DNA of 64,000 nucleotides from Flavobacteriales bacterium (GCA_016699575.1 CP064979.1:682001-746000); one strand, 5' to 3'. Counted from the stretch's first letter, positions 1 to 8,313 are shown. Notes: generated by a model not told the origin, from the letters alone. Program-made: numbers and translations.

Positions 1-1744
1 TGTTGTCTTCTTCCTCAGCGGTGAGGTAAATGACATCGCTCTTCATGTCCACCTTACCGTCCTTCACGTGGCGGTAGGGCGTCTCGATGAAGCCCAGGTT
101 GTTGATCTTGCTGTACACGCAAAGCGAGCTGATCAGACCGATGTTCGGTCCTTCAGGCGTCTCGATGGTGCAGAGGCGGCCGTAGTGCGTGTAGTGCACG
201 TCACGGACTTCGAAGCCTGCTCGTTCACGGCTCAGACCACCGGGTCCGAGTGCGCTCATACGACGCTTGTGGGTGATCTCGGCCAGCGGGTTCGTCTGGT
301 CCATGAACTGGCTCAACTGGTTCGTTCCGAAGAACGAGTTGATCACCGAGCTCAGCGTCTTGGCGTTGATCAGATCGGTAGGCGTGAACACCTCGTTGTC
401 GCGCACGTTCATACGCTCACGGATGGTGCGGGCCATACGGGCCAAGCCCACGCCGAACTGGGCGTGCAACTGCTCGCCCACGGTACGCACACGGCGGTTG
501 CTCAGGTGGTCGATATCGTCCACATCGGCCTTCACGTTCACCAGCTCGATCAGGAACTTGATAATGCTGATGATGTCCTCTTTCGTGAGTACGCGCACGC
601 TAAGCTCGCTCTCCAGACCCAGCTTCTTGTTGATGCGGTAGCGGCCCACCTCACCGAGGTCGTAGCGCTGCTCGCTGAAGAACAGCTTGTCGATCACGCC
701 ACGGGCGGTCTCGATATCGGGTGGCTCGGCATTGCGCAGCTGGCGGTAGATCACCTCCACAGCTTCCTTCTCGCTGTTGGAGGTATCCTTCTGCAGTGTG
801 TTGTAGATCAGCGCGTAGTCGGCGGCGTTGATCTCCTTCTTGTGCAGGATAACCGTCTTGGCACCGCTTTCCAGGATCTGGTCCACATGGTGCTCTTCGA
901 TGATGGTCTCGCGGTCGATGAGCACTTCGTTACGTTCGATCGAGACCACTTCTCCGGTGTCCTCGTCCACGAAGTCCTCCACCCAGGTCTTCAGCACGCG
1001 GGCGGCCAGCTTGCGGCCCACGCTTTCCTTGATGGCGGCCTTGGTCACCTTGATCTCATCGGCCAAGCCGAAGATCTCCAGGATCTGCTTGTCGCTCTCG
1101 AACCCGATGGCACGCAGCAGCGTGGTCACGGGCAGCTTTTTCTTACGGTCGATGTAGGCGTACATCACCCCGTTGATGTCCGTGGCGAACTCGATCCACG
1201 AACCCTTGAAGGGGATGACACGGGCGCTGTACAATTTGGTGCCGTTGGCGTGGCGGCTCTGGCCGAAGAACACGCCCGGGGAACGGTGCAGCTGGCTCAC
1301 GACCACGCGCTCGGCGCCGTTCACCACGAACGAGCCTTTGGGGGTCATGTACGGGATCTGGCCCAGGTACACGTCCTGCACAATGGTCTCGAAGTCCTCG
1401 TGCTCAGGGTCGGTGCAATAGAGCTTCAGTTTGGCCTTGAGGGGCACGCTATAGGTAAGACCGCGCTCGATGCACTCGTCAATGGAGTACCGGGGCGGGT
1501 CGATGAAGTAGTCAAGGAATTCCAGCACGAACTGATTGCGGGTGTCCGTGATGGGGAAGTTCTCCATGAAGGTCTTGAAAAGACCCTCATTGGACCTGTT
1601 CTCCGGCAGGGTGTCGATCTGGAAGAAATCCTCGAAGCTTTCCAGTTGGATGTCGAGGAAGTCGGGGTACTCTTTGGAGAGCTTGTTCGACCCGAAATCG
1701 ATGCGCTTGTTCTTCTTGATGCTGATGGTCTTCGCCTGGGCCAT
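1..1744 (-). CDS. rpoB: DNA-directed RNA polymerase subunit beta (partial, C-terminal part beyond window)
   Basis: Catalytic beta subunit of RNA polymerase. The frame is open from an ATG at 1744 to the left edge, so only about the first 581 codons of a gene usually near 1270 codons are present. The N-terminus reads MAQAKTISIKKNKRIDFG, and further in are typical beta-subunit blocks (GVFFGQSRHANGTKLYSARVIPF, shown here only as GVFFGQSR and ARVIPFKGSWIEF; then DINGVMYAYIDRKKKLPVTT). It follows rplL by 117 nt on the same strand, the standard rplKAJL-rpoBC order; rpoC would lie beyond the window. Identification is secure. Confidence 0.97.
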   Translation of the reverse strand, partial: MAQAKTISIKKNKRIDFGSNKLSKEYPDFLDIQLESFEDFFQIDTLPENRSNEGLFKTFMENFPITDTRNQFVLEFLDYFIDPPRYSIDECIERGLTYSVPLKAKLKLYCTDPEHEDFETIVQDVYLGQIPYMTPKGSFVVNGAERVVVSQLHRSPGVFFGQSRHANGTKLYSARVIPFKGSWIEFATDINGVMYAYIDRKKKLPVTTLLRAIGFESDKQILEIFGLADEIKVTKAAIKESVGRKLAARVLKTWVEDFVDEDTGEVVSIERNEVLIDRETIIEEHHVDQILESGAKTVILHKKEINAADYALIYNTLQKDTSNSEKEAVEVIYRQLRNAEPPDIETARGVIDKLFFSEQRYDLGEVGRYRINKKLGLESELSVRVLTKEDIISIIKFLIELVNVKADVDDIDHLSNRRVRTVGEQLHAQFGVGLARMARTIRERMNVRDNEVFTPTDLINAKTLSSVINSFFGTNQLSQFMDQTNPLAEITHKRRMSALGPGGLSRERAGFEVRDVHYTHYGRLCTIETPEGPNIGLISSLCVYSKINNLGFIETPYRHVKDGKVDMKSDVIYLTAEEEDN

Positions 1745-1803
1745 GGATGCGATCGGGGGTTGACTGAAGGAGGAGAGACAGGGTGCGGCACAAAACACCG
1801 CAG

Positions 1804-1839
1804 GCAGGCACGGACCGCTCCTTCAGCGGCCCGGCCTGC
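1804..1839 (-). promoter_or_regulatory. Hairpin in the rplL-rpoB intergenic spacer
   Basis: A stable stem of about 15 pairs (GCAGGC-CGG-GCCGCT with AGCGGT-CCG-GCCTGC, loop GAAGG, one bulge and one G-U pair on the minus-strand RNA) sits between rplL and rpoB. No T-run follows directly. It could be an attenuator or an RNase processing site that lowers rpoBC relative to L7/L12, as known for this spacer in E. coli; that role is inferred. Confidence 0.5.
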
Positions 1840-1861
1840 TCAATGCTTGCAGCGGAGGTTC

Positions 1862-2239
1862 TTACTTAACCTCAACTTCGGCGCCGGCTTCCGTCAGTTG
1901 CTGCTTCAGGCTCTCGGCTTCCTCTTTGGAAACGCCTTCCTTCAGCGGCTTCGGAGCACCGTCGACGAGGTCTTTCGCCTCTTTCAAGCCCAGGCCGGTG
2001 AGCTCCTTCACGAGCTTCACCACGGCGAGCTTGTTGGCTCCGCCGGCCTTGAGCACCACATCGAAGCTGGTCTTCGCAGCGGCGGCTTCGCCACCACCTG
2101 CACCACCAGCGGCAGCAACAGCAACAGCTGCAGCAGCGGGCTCGATGCCATAGGTATCCTTCAGGTATTGAGCGAGTTCGCTCACCTCTTTCACGGTGAG
2201 GCCCACGAGGGTGTCGCCCAGTGATTTCACGTCTGCCAT
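1862..2239 (-). CDS. rplL: 50S ribosomal protein L7/L12
   Basis: Stalk protein of the large ribosomal subunit that recruits translation GTPases. 125 residues, normal for the family. The N-terminal dimerisation part is followed by an Ala/Gly-rich hinge (residues about 37-52) and the conserved C-terminal domain containing KTSFDVVLKAGGANKLAVVK and GLGLKEAKDLVDGAP. It lies 58 nt after rplJ in the rplKAJL operon. Confidence 0.98.
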   Translation of the reverse strand: MADVKSLGDTLVGLTVKEVSELAQYLKDTYGIEPAAAAVAVAAAGGAGGGEAAAAKTSFDVVLKAGGANKLAVVKLVKELTGLGLKEAKDLVDGAPKPLKEGVSKEEAESLKQQLTEAGAEVEVK

Positions 2240-2297
2240 TGTCTTCGGGTTGTTGAGAGTTCTTGTGTGGAAGTGCGTAACGTCTTTCGGAGGCGCG

Positions 2298-2831
2298 TCA
2301 GGCTTTCGCCGCGCGCTCTTCCAATGCTTTTACCAGGCCGGCCACCTTGTGCCCACCACCGCCTTGCAGGGCGCTGAGGACGTTCTGGATCGGGCTCTGG
2401 AGGATAGCGATGATGTCGCCGATGAGCTCTTCCTTGCCTTTCAGCTTGGTGAGCACGGCCAGTTGGTCGTCGCCGACGAAGATGGCCTCATCGATGTATG
2501 CGCTCTTCAGCAAGGGCTTCTTGTGCTTCTTGCGGAAGTCGCTGATGATCTTGGCGGGGGCATTGCCCTTCTGTGCGAAGAGCAGCGCCGTTTGACCGGC
2601 CAGTGTGGGGAACAGCTCGCTGTAGTCCTTGCCTTCGATCTTCTCCAGGGCCTTGCGCAACAGCGTGTTCTTCACCACGCGCATGCGGATGCCGCCGTTG
2701 AACATGGCGCGGCGCAGGTTGCTGGTCTGGTCGGCGGTGAGGGCCGAACTGTCGGTGAGGTAGAACACGTTCGCCTCGCGGAGCTCGCCAACGAGCTCGT
2801 TGATCATGTTGTCTTTCTCTGTGCGTGTCAT
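2298..2831 (-). CDS. rplJ: 50S ribosomal protein L10
   Basis: Base of the L7/L12 stalk, binding 23S rRNA and L12 dimers. 177 residues, starting MTRTEKDNMINEL, with the L10 blocks MRVVKNTLLRKAL and LPTLAGQTALLF and the C-terminal helix that holds L12. Only 14 nt separate it from rplA, so there is no room for a separate L10 leader here; any autoregulation would have to act from further upstream. Confidence 0.97.
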   Translation of the reverse strand: MTRTEKDNMINELVGELREANVFYLTDSSALTADQTSNLRRAMFNGGIRMRVVKNTLLRKALEKIEGKDYSELFPTLAGQTALLFAQKGNAPAKIISDFRKKHKKPLLKSAYIDEAIFVGDDQLAVLTKLKGKEELIGDIIAILQSPIQNVLSALQGGGGHKVAGLVKALEERAAKA

Positions 2832-2845
2832 GGCTCGGTGCTCTA

Positions 2846-3541
2846 TCAGTTCATTACGGTGCGGGCATCAACGTGCACACCTGGGCTCATGGTGCTGCTG
2901 ATGCAGATGCTCTTGATGTACACGCCCTTGCTGGTGCTGGGCTTCAGCTTCAGCAGGGTTTGCAGCAGCTCATTGGCGTTCTCGCTCAACTTCTGCGCAT
3001 CGAAGCTGGCCTTGCCGATCACCGCGTGGATGATACCGGCCTTGTCCACCTTGAAGTCGATCTTACCGGCCTTCACCTCTTTCACGGCCTTGGCCACGTC
3101 CATGGTCACGGTACCGGTCTTGGGGTTGGGCATCAGGCCGCGGGGACCGAGCACACGGCCCAGGGCACCCACTTTGGCCATCACAGCAGGCGTGCAGATG
3201 ATCACATCCACGTTCGTCCAGCCGCCTTTGATCTTCTCCACGTACTCGTCCAGACCGGCCATGTCGGCACCGGCGGCAAGGGCCTCCTCGCACTTGGCGG
3301 GATCGGCCAGCACAAGCACGTTGACCGTGCGGCCAGTACCGTGGGGCAGGCTCACGGTTCCACGCACCATTTCGGTGCTCTTCTTGGGGTCCACGCCCAA
3401 ACGCACGGCAATGTCCACCGTGGCGTCGAACTTGGTCGTGCTCACTTGCTTCACGATGCTGGTGGCCTCGGCGAGGTTGTAGCTCTTCGTGGTATCGAAC
3501 TTGGCCATTGCGGCCTTGCGCTTCTTGCTCAGGGTAGCCAT
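2846..3541 (-). CDS. rplA: 50S ribosomal protein L1
   Basis: L1-stalk protein of the large subunit. 231 residues, standard length. Characteristic blocks include KFDATVDIAVRLGVDPKKS, VLGPRGLMPNPKTGTVT and the C-terminal SICISSTMSPGVHVD. It starts 3 nt after the rplK stop, so the two genes are translationally close. Secure. Confidence 0.98.
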   Translation of the reverse strand: MATLSKKRKAAMAKFDTTKSYNLAEATSIVKQVSTTKFDATVDIAVRLGVDPKKSTEMVRGTVSLPHGTGRTVNVLVLADPAKCEEALAAGADMAGLDEYVEKIKGGWTNVDVIICTPAVMAKVGALGRVLGPRGLMPNPKTGTVTMDVAKAVKEVKAGKIDFKVDKAGIIHAVIGKASFDAQKLSENANELLQTLLKLKPSTSKGVYIKSICISSTMSPGVHVDARTVMN

Positions 3542-3544
3542 GGC

Positions 3545-3991
3545 TTATGCGTTTTCAAATGGATTGGCTCCTGTCACCGTTACGCCCATGCTGCGGGCCG
3601 TACCGGCCACCATGCGCATGGCGCTCTCGATGGTGAAACAGTTCAGGTCGGGCATCTTGTCCTGGGCGATGGCTTTCACCTGCTCCCAGTTGATGCTGCC
3701 CACCTTCTTGCTGTTGGGAACGCCGCTACCGCCTTTGATCTTGGCGGCATCGATGATCTGCACCGCTGCGGGCGGCGTCTTGATGATGAAGTCGAACGAC
3801 TTATCGGTGTAGACGGTGATCACCACGGGGAGGACCTTGCCTGCCTTGTCCTGCGTGCGAGCATTGAACTGCTTGCAGAACTCCATGATGTTGACGCCCT
3901 TGGCACCCAATGCGGGGCCGATCGGCGGTGCGGGGTTCGCGGCCCCGCCTTTTACTTGGAGCTTCACCAGAGCCCCTACTTCCTTTGCCAT
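3545..3991 (-). CDS. rplK: 50S ribosomal protein L11
   Basis: L11 of the GTPase-associated centre. I use the ATG at 3991, giving MAKEVGALVKLQVKGG and 148 residues, because this matches the family N-terminus; the longer reading from a TTG at 4000 only adds three residues. The conserved blocks PPIGPALGAKGVNIMEFCK and SMGVTVTG are present. First r-protein gene of the block, 93 nt after nusG. Confidence 0.97.
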   Translation of the reverse strand: MAKEVGALVKLQVKGGAANPAPPIGPALGAKGVNIMEFCKQFNARTQDKAGKVLPVVITVYTDKSFDFIIKTPPAAVQIIDAAKIKGGSGVPNSKKVGSINWEQVKAIAQDKMPDLNCFTIESAMRMVAGTARSMGVTVTGANPFENA

Positions 3992-4084
3992 TGCTGTCAA
4001 TTTGTGTCCTCAAACGCCCTTGGTCAGGGCTCGGACGGGTTTCCTTTCTCTATCGATCCATCGTGTTGCTGCGCGAGCGCGGCC

Positions 4085-4642
4085 CTACGATTCTTTTTCC
4101 ACTTGCATGAAGCTCAGTTCCAGCGGGGTCTTACGCCCGAAGATCTTCACCATCACTTTCAGTTTCTTCTTCTCCTCATTGATCTCCTCAATAACACCGT
4201 TGAACCCGTTGAAGGGCCCATCGATCACCTTCACGCCTTCACCCACGTGGTACGGAATGCTGATGGACTCGGTCGATTCCGCCAGCTCGTCCATCTTGCC
4301 CAGGATCTTGTTCACCTCGGTCATGCGCAAGGGCACTGGATCACCGCCCTTCTCGCCGCCGAGAAAGCCGATCACGTTGGGCAATTGCTTCAGCGCGTGG
4401 GCGATCTCGCCGGTGAGGTCCGCCTCGATGAGCACATAACCCGGGTAGAGGTTGCGCTCCTTGCTCGTCTTCTTGCCGTCCCGGATCTGGTAGAACTTCT
4501 CCATGGGGATGAGCACCTGGCTGATGTAGCCGCCCATCACCTTTGAGCGTTTCACCTCCAGCTCAATGGTCTCCTTCACCTTCTTCTCCTTACCGGAGAT
4601 GGCGCGGACCACGTACCACTTCTTGGTTGCTACCTCGGCCAT
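4085..4642 (-). CDS. nusG: Transcription termination/antitermination protein NusG
   Basis: Transcription elongation factor linking RNA polymerase to the ribosome or Rho. 185 residues. The NGN domain starts KWYVVRAISGKEKKVKE and includes LYPGYVLIEADLTGE; the C-terminal KOW domain contains EGVKVIDGPFNGFNGVIEEI. It starts 3 nt after the secE stop, the usual secE-nusG pair. Confidence 0.98.
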   Translation of the reverse strand: MAEVATKKWYVVRAISGKEKKVKETIELEVKRSKVMGGYISQVLIPMEKFYQIRDGKKTSKERNLYPGYVLIEADLTGEIAHALKQLPNVIGFLGGEKGGDPVPLRMTEVNKILGKMDELAESTESISIPYHVGEGVKVIDGPFNGFNGVIEEINEEKKKLKVMVKIFGRKTPLELSFMQVEKES

Positions 4643-4645
4643 GGA

Positions 4646-4879
4646 TCAGCGGAAGATGGAATAGAGGAACCCGACCATGCCTTTCCAAAAACCGTCCTCG
4701 CCCACCGCCATGTTCTGGGCCCCGAACACGTAGTCCATGATGAAGACCACGATGGCCAGGATCAATGCGCTCACCAGCACCACGATGGCGCTGCCTTGCA
4801 GTTCCTTCCACGTGGGCCAGCTCACCTTGTTGACGAGCTCGTTGTAGGACTCCTGGAGATATGCTCTGAAGTTGGCCAC
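4646..4879 (-). CDS. secE: Preprotein translocase subunit SecE
   Basis: Small membrane subunit of the SecYEG translocon. The conserved part ESYNELVNKVSWPTWKELQ is followed by a single hydrophobic segment (SAIVVLVSALILAIVVFIMD). I choose the GTG at 4879 (VANFRAYLQES, 77 residues) because it gives the short N-terminus usual for Bacteroidota SecE. A reading from a GTG at 4909 would begin inside the 3' end of the tRNA-Trp gene and is unlikely. Confidence 0.92.
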   Translation of the reverse strand: MANFRAYLQESYNELVNKVSWPTWKELQGSAIVVLVSALILAIVVFIMDYVFGAQNMAVGEDGFWKGMVGFLYSIFR

Positions 4880-4903
4880 TGTCGTTGGGGGCTGTTCGGT
4901 GCT

Positions 4904-4979
4904 TGGCACGGGTGGCAGGAATCGAACCCGCAGCCTAAGGTTTTGGAGACCTTCGCTCTACCAATTGAGCTACACCCGT
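4904..4979 (-). tRNA. trpT: tRNA-Trp (anticodon CCA)
   Basis: 76-nt cloverleaf on the minus strand. The 7-bp acceptor ACGGGTG/CACCCGT, TAGCTC D-arm start, anticodon loop with CCA, and T-arm GGGTTCGATTCC are all visible. The 3' CCA is encoded. It lies between tuf and secE, the usual position for trpT. Confidence 0.97.
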
Positions 4980-5007
4980 GTATCCGTTTGGTTTCGTTCA
5001 GCGGCGC

Positions 5008-5033
5008 GGGGGCTTCCGTTGCCGGAAGCCCCC
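5008..5033 (-). terminator. Hairpin downstream of tuf
   Basis: Perfect 11-bp stem GGGGGCTTCCG/CGGAAGCCCCC with a 4-nt loop, 18 nt after the tuf stop and before tRNA-Trp. No strong T-run follows on the minus strand, so it may be a partial terminator or a processing hairpin separating tuf from trpT-secE. Confidence 0.6.
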
Positions 5034-5050
5034 TTGCCACAGTTGCTGTC

Positions 5051-6238
5051 TTACTTGATGATCTCCGTCACCTGGCCTGCGCCCACGGTACGGCCACCTT
5101 CGCGGATAGCGAAGCGGAGGCCTTTGTCCATGGCGATCGGCTGGATCAGGTTCACCGTGATGGTCACGTTGTCGCCCGGCATCACCATTTCGCGACCGGC
5201 CTCGAGGTTGATCTCGCCGGTAACGTCGGTGGTGCGGAAGTAGAACTGCGGGCGGTACTTGTTGTGGAAGGGCGTGTGGCGGCCACCTTCCTCTTTCTTC
5301 AGCACGTAGATCTCGGCTTTGAAGTTCAAGTGCGGGGTGATGCTGCCCGGCTTGGCGATCACCATACCGCGGCGGATCTGGTCTTTTTCGATACCGCGCA
5401 GGAGGATACCGACGTTGTCGCCGGCCTCACCGCGGTCCAGGATCTTACGGAACATCTCCACACCCGTGCAGGTGCTCTTCAGCTTCTCGCTCATCATACC
5501 GATGATGTCCACTTCGTCGCCGGTGTTGATCACACCCGCTTCGATACGGCCCGTAGCAACGGTACCGCGACCGGTGATGGAGAACACGTCCTCCACGCTC
5601 ATCAGGAACGGCTTGTCCACAGCACGCACCGGGAGCTCGATCCAGTTGTCAACGGCATCCATCAGTTGCATGATGGTGTCCACCCACTTGGCTTCGCCGT
5701 TCAGGCCGCCGAGGGCGCTGCCACGGATCACCGGGGTGTTGTCGCCGTCGTACTTGTAGAAGGTGAGGAGTTCGCGGATCTCCATCTCAACGAGATCGAG
5801 GAGTTCCACGTCATCCACGCTGTCCACTTTGTTCATGAACACCACGATGCGGGGCACGCCTACCTGGCGGCCGAGCAGGATGTGCTCACGGGTCTGGGGC
5901 ATGGGGCCGTCGGTGGCGGCAACCACCAGGATGGCACCGTCCATCTGGGCGGCACCCGTCACCATGTTCTTCACATAGTCAGCGTGGCCGGGGCAGTCAA
6001 CGTGCGCGTAGTGACGGTTGGCCGTCATGTATTCCACGTGCGCGGTGTTGATGGTGATACCGCGCTCCTTCTCCTCGGGAGCGTTGTCGATGGAATCGAA
6101 GCTGCGCACCTCGCTGAGGCCCTTTGCTGCCAGCACGGTGGTGATGGCGGCGGTCAGCGTGGTCTTGCCGTGGTCAACGTGGCCGATGGTGCCGATGTTG
6201 ACGTGGGGTTTGTCCCTTTTGAAAGTCTCCTTTGCCAT
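5051..6238 (-). CDS. tuf: Elongation factor Tu
   Basis: GTPase that delivers aminoacyl-tRNA to the ribosome. 395 residues, full length, starting MAKETFKRDKPHVNIGTIGH. G1 is GHVDHGKT, G3 is DCPGHADY and G4 is NKVD; domains 2 and 3 end in VGAGQVTEIIK. It is flanked by tRNA genes on both sides in a tRNA4-tuf-trpT-secE layout. Confidence 0.99.
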   Translation of the reverse strand: MAKETFKRDKPHVNIGTIGHVDHGKTTLTAAITTVLAAKGLSEVRSFDSIDNAPEEKERGITINTAHVEYMTANRHYAHVDCPGHADYVKNMVTGAAQMDGAILVVAATDGPMPQTREHILLGRQVGVPRIVVFMNKVDSVDDVELLDLVEMEIRELLTFYKYDGDNTPVIRGSALGGLNGEAKWVDTIMQLMDAVDNWIELPVRAVDKPFLMSVEDVFSITGRGTVATGRIEAGVINTGDEVDIIGMMSEKLKSTCTGVEMFRKILDRGEAGDNVGILLRGIEKDQIRRGMVIAKPGSITPHLNFKAEIYVLKKEEGGRHTPFHNKYRPQFYFRTTDVTGEINLEAGREMVMPGDNVTITVNLIQPIAMDKGLRFAIREGGRTVGAGQVTEIIK

Positions 6239-6332
6239 GGTCCTCGTCGTTGTTTCTTCCCCGGTGGGGACTGCGTTGTGGTTGTTCTGCTGTTGTGGTG
6301 CCTACGTGCTGTGGTCCTTCTTCGCTGTACCG

Positions 6333-6354
6333 CCATCCCGCGTGAGAGGGATGG
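6333..6354 (-). promoter_or_regulatory. Hairpin between tRNA-Thr(GGT) and tuf
   Basis: 7-bp inverted repeat CCATCCC/GGGATGG with an 8-nt loop in the 125-nt leader between the tRNA cluster and tuf. It may help tRNA processing or partial termination; the function is inferred only from position. Confidence 0.35.
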
Positions 6355-6371
6355 GCTTTCTGCCTGTTCCG

Positions 6372-6446
<75 letters not shown>

Positions 6447-6546
6447 CGATCCTTCCTTCTTTCTTCTTTCCGGCCCTCACCACCTGGAAGCGATGGTGTT
6501 GGCCACTTGCGATCCCCCTTCACCCTTTCGGGACCCGGTGGACGAG

Positions 6547-6619
6547 AGCGGGAGACGAGATTCGAACCCGCGACATTCAGCTTGGAAGGCTGATGCTCTA
6601 CCAACTGAGCTACTCCCGC
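6547..6619 (-). tRNA. glyT: tRNA-Gly (anticodon TCC)
   Basis: 73-nt minus-strand cloverleaf with acceptor GCGGGAG/CTCCCGC and discriminator T. The anticodon loop between TCAGC and GCTGA contains TCC. The 3' CCA is not encoded (CTC follows), unlike the neighbouring Thr(GGT) and Tyr genes, so it must be added after transcription. Confidence 0.97.
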
Positions 6620-6670
6620 AAGTTTCACGATGCTCCGCCGGCCGGGTCGGGCCTCTCTCTCGGCTCCTTG

Positions 6671-6756
6671 TGGTGGGGAGAACAGGATTCGAACCTGTGA
6701 AGCGTTGCCGCAACAGATTTACAGTCTGTCCCCGTTGGCCACTTGGGTATCTCCCC
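6671..6756 (-). tRNA. tyrU: tRNA-Tyr (anticodon GTA)
   Basis: 86-nt class II tRNA with a long variable arm, acceptor GGGGAGA/TCTCCCC, and anticodon loop CTGTAAA (GTA) between ACAGA and TCTGT. CCA is encoded. Confidence 0.97.
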
Positions 6757-6791
6757 GTCGGTCGGCCTGCCTGCAAGAGGCAGGCGCAAGG

Positions 6792-6865
6792 AGCCAATGG
6801 AGGGACTCGAACCCACGACCTGCTGATTACAAATCAGCTGCTCTAGCCGGCTGAGCTACATTGGC
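6792..6865 (-). tRNA. thrU: tRNA-Thr (anticodon TGT)
   Basis: 74-nt minus-strand cloverleaf with acceptor GCCAATG/CATTGGC and anticodon loop TTTGTAA (TGT) between GCTGA and TCAGC. The 3' CCA is not encoded (CCT follows the discriminator). First tRNA after the promoter at 6928-6958. Confidence 0.97.
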
Positions 6866-6927
6866 AGGTACAGCAAGAGAAAGAACCACAACCCCCTTTC
6901 CGGGGCACTCCTCCGGAAAAAGGACTG

Positions 6928-6958
6928 CAAATGTAGCAGCCTTGGGGTTACCACCAAA
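6928..6958 (-). promoter_or_regulatory. Bacteroidota-type promoter of the tRNA-tuf operon
   Basis: On the minus strand TTTG (6958-6955) is followed after 19 nt by TACATTTG (6935-6928), an exact match to the Bacteroidota primary-sigma consensus (-33 TTTG, -7 TAnnTTTG). It lies about 62 nt upstream of the first tRNA and starts 2 nt after the hpf terminator hairpin. Confidence 0.8.
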
Positions 6959-6960
6959 CA

Positions 6961-6993
6961 CCGGGGGCCAAGGTTTTTCTCCTTGGCCCCCGG
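6961..6993 (-). terminator. Terminator after hpf
   Basis: Perfect 13-bp stem CCGGGGGCCAAGG/CCTTGGCCCCCGG with a 7-nt loop, 25 nt after the hpf stop. It separates the xerC-hpf unit from the tRNA-tuf promoter immediately downstream. Confidence 0.75.
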
Positions 6994-7018
6994 CAGGCGT
7001 CCGAAAGTCGCGGTGGGC

Positions 7019-7327
7019 TTACGAAGCTTGGCGCAGGTTGGTGGGCTTCACGCGCTCCATTTGGCGGCGGATGGCCTCGGCGGCCTGGTCAATGGCTTCC
7101 TCGAAGCTCTTACTGCGGCGTTGGCTGAAGAGGTCTTTGCCCGGCACCCCCATGCGCACCTCCACCACCTTGTTCTCCCGCTTGGCGGTGTCCTTGTCCA
7201 GCCGAAGGAACACCTCGGCGTTGATGATGCGGTCGTGGAAGGTGGTGAGCTTGCCCAGTTTGTCCTGGATGAAGCTGATGAGCTTGGTGTCGGCGTCGAA
7301 GTGGATGGATTGGACTTGCACGTTCAT
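7019..7327 (-). CDS. hpf: Ribosome hibernation promoting factor (HPF/RaiA family)
   Basis: Small protein that binds the 30S decoding region and inactivates ribosomes in stationary phase. With the ATG at 7327 it begins MNVQVQSIHFDADTKL and has 102 residues, the short HPF form; a longer reading from 7357 would overlap the xerC stop. The family features are the amphipathic first strand, FIQDKLGKLTTFHDRI and the terminal DQAAEAIRRQMERVK. It lies 26 nt after xerC and ends at a strong terminator. Confidence 0.92.
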   Translation of the reverse strand: MNVQVQSIHFDADTKLISFIQDKLGKLTTFHDRIINAEVFLRLDKDTAKRENKVVEVRMGVPGKDLFSQRRSKSFEEAIDQAAEAIRRQMERVKPTNLRQAS

Positions 7328-7353
7328 GACGGGAAAGTTTGGTTGGTTAGAGT

Positions 7354-8247
7354 TCACTCGCCTCCTCGCGGATGCGCCTTCCGGTGCGCCGAACGGAGCT
7401 TCTCCACCGTATTGTGCGTGTACACCTGCGTGGCGGCCAGGTTGGCGTGGCCCAGCAATTCCTTCACGGCGTTCAGGTCGGCGCCGTTGTTGAGGAGGTG
7501 CGTGGCGAAGGTGTGTCGCAAAACGTGGGGGCTCCGTTTGGGCTGGGAGGTCACCCGGCTAAGATAACGTTGAACGGATCGTTGTACGCTTCTCCTCGGC
7601 AAGGGTTTGCCTTCCTCGTTAACCAAGATCGGGAGGTCGGTGCGTTGGCCGCCCAACACCTGTTCCCGTGCTGCATTGTACACCCGCAGCACCTCCACCA
7701 AACGGTCGCTCAGCGGTAGGATGCGCTCCTTGTTGCGCTTGCCCAGCACCCGCAGCGTGCGGGCGGCCAGGTCGGCATCGTTGGGGCGCAGACCGAGCAG
7801 CTCGGCCAAGCGCATGCCGGTGCCGTAGAGCAGCTCCAACACAGTGCGGTCCGTCAATCCCTTGAAGCTCAGTTGTGCCGGGTCGCCGTCGAAGACGTGC
7901 TGCATACCACGCTCTTCCACGTACTCGGGTAGGCGCTTAGGGACTTTGGGGGCTTCAATGAGGGCAGTGGGATCGGCGGTGACGCTGCCCACGGTGCGGG
8001 CGAACCGGAAGAAGGCGCGCACGGCGCTCAGCTTGCGGTTCACGGTGCGGGGGCCGTCGCCGCGCTCCAGCAATTGCATCATCCAGGCGCGCACGGCCCG
8101 GTCATCTGCTTGCTCCACCCCTTCCTTGCCGGTGCGTTCCTTCAGGAAGGCCCCCAATTGCGCCAGGTCGCGCTGATAAGCCGCCACGGTATGGGGACTG
8201 GCCCGTTTTTCATAGGCCAAGTGTTCCAGAAAGCGATCAAGGAGCAT
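7354..8247 (-). CDS. xerC: Tyrosine recombinase XerC/XerD family
   Basis: Site-specific recombinase resolving chromosome dimers at dif. 297 residues. The N-terminal SAM-like core-binding domain (about 1-95) is followed by the catalytic domain with Arg146 (TGMRLAELLGLR), Lys170 (LGKRNKER), His241/Arg244 (HVLRHTFATH), His267 (LLGHANL) and the nucleophile Tyr276 (ATQVYTH). All six catalytic residues are present. Its chromosomal place between rpsU and hpf, without mobile-element context, argues for a housekeeping Xer protein; XerC versus XerD cannot be settled from sequence alone. Confidence 0.9.
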   Translation of the reverse strand: MLLDRFLEHLAYEKRASPHTVAAYQRDLAQLGAFLKERTGKEGVEQADDRAVRAWMMQLLERGDGPRTVNRKLSAVRAFFRFARTVGSVTADPTALIEAPKVPKRLPEYVEERGMQHVFDGDPAQLSFKGLTDRTVLELLYGTGMRLAELLGLRPNDADLAARTLRVLGKRNKERILPLSDRLVEVLRVYNAAREQVLGGQRTDLPILVNEEGKPLPRRSVQRSVQRYLSRVTSQPKRSPHVLRHTFATHLLNNGADLNAVKELLGHANLAATQVYTHNTVEKLRSAHRKAHPRGGE

Positions 8248-8256
8248 CAGAACAAA

Positions 8257-8291
8257 GAAGGGGGCAGAACCTCACCGGTCCTGCCCCCTTC
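8257..8291 (-). terminator. Terminator between rpsU and xerC
   Basis: 11-bp perfect stem GAAGGGGGCAG/CTGCCCCCTTC, with an inner ACC/GGT pair block, lying between the rpsU stop (8314) and the xerC start (8247). Minus-strand continuation is TTTGTTCTG, a modest T-run. Confidence 0.65.
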
Positions 8292-8313
8292 AACGGGACT
8301 TGCGAACAAGGAA

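Noticed and set aside
68..2224. 718-codon plus-strand ORF opposite rpoB/rplL
   Set aside because: The minus strand encodes clear RpoB and L7/L12; the plus-strand text is His/Val/Gln-rich and matches no family. Typical GC-rich shadow frame.
4880..4909. SecE start at the GTG at 4909
   Set aside because: It lies within the 3' end of tRNA-Trp and adds residues not seen in the family; the GTG at 4879 gives the usual N-terminus.
7354..8247. Integrase marking a mobile island next to the tRNA cluster
   Set aside because: The recombinase is Xer-like, lies in an rpsU-xerC-hpf housekeeping context, and no att-like direct repeat of a tRNA 3' end was seen.
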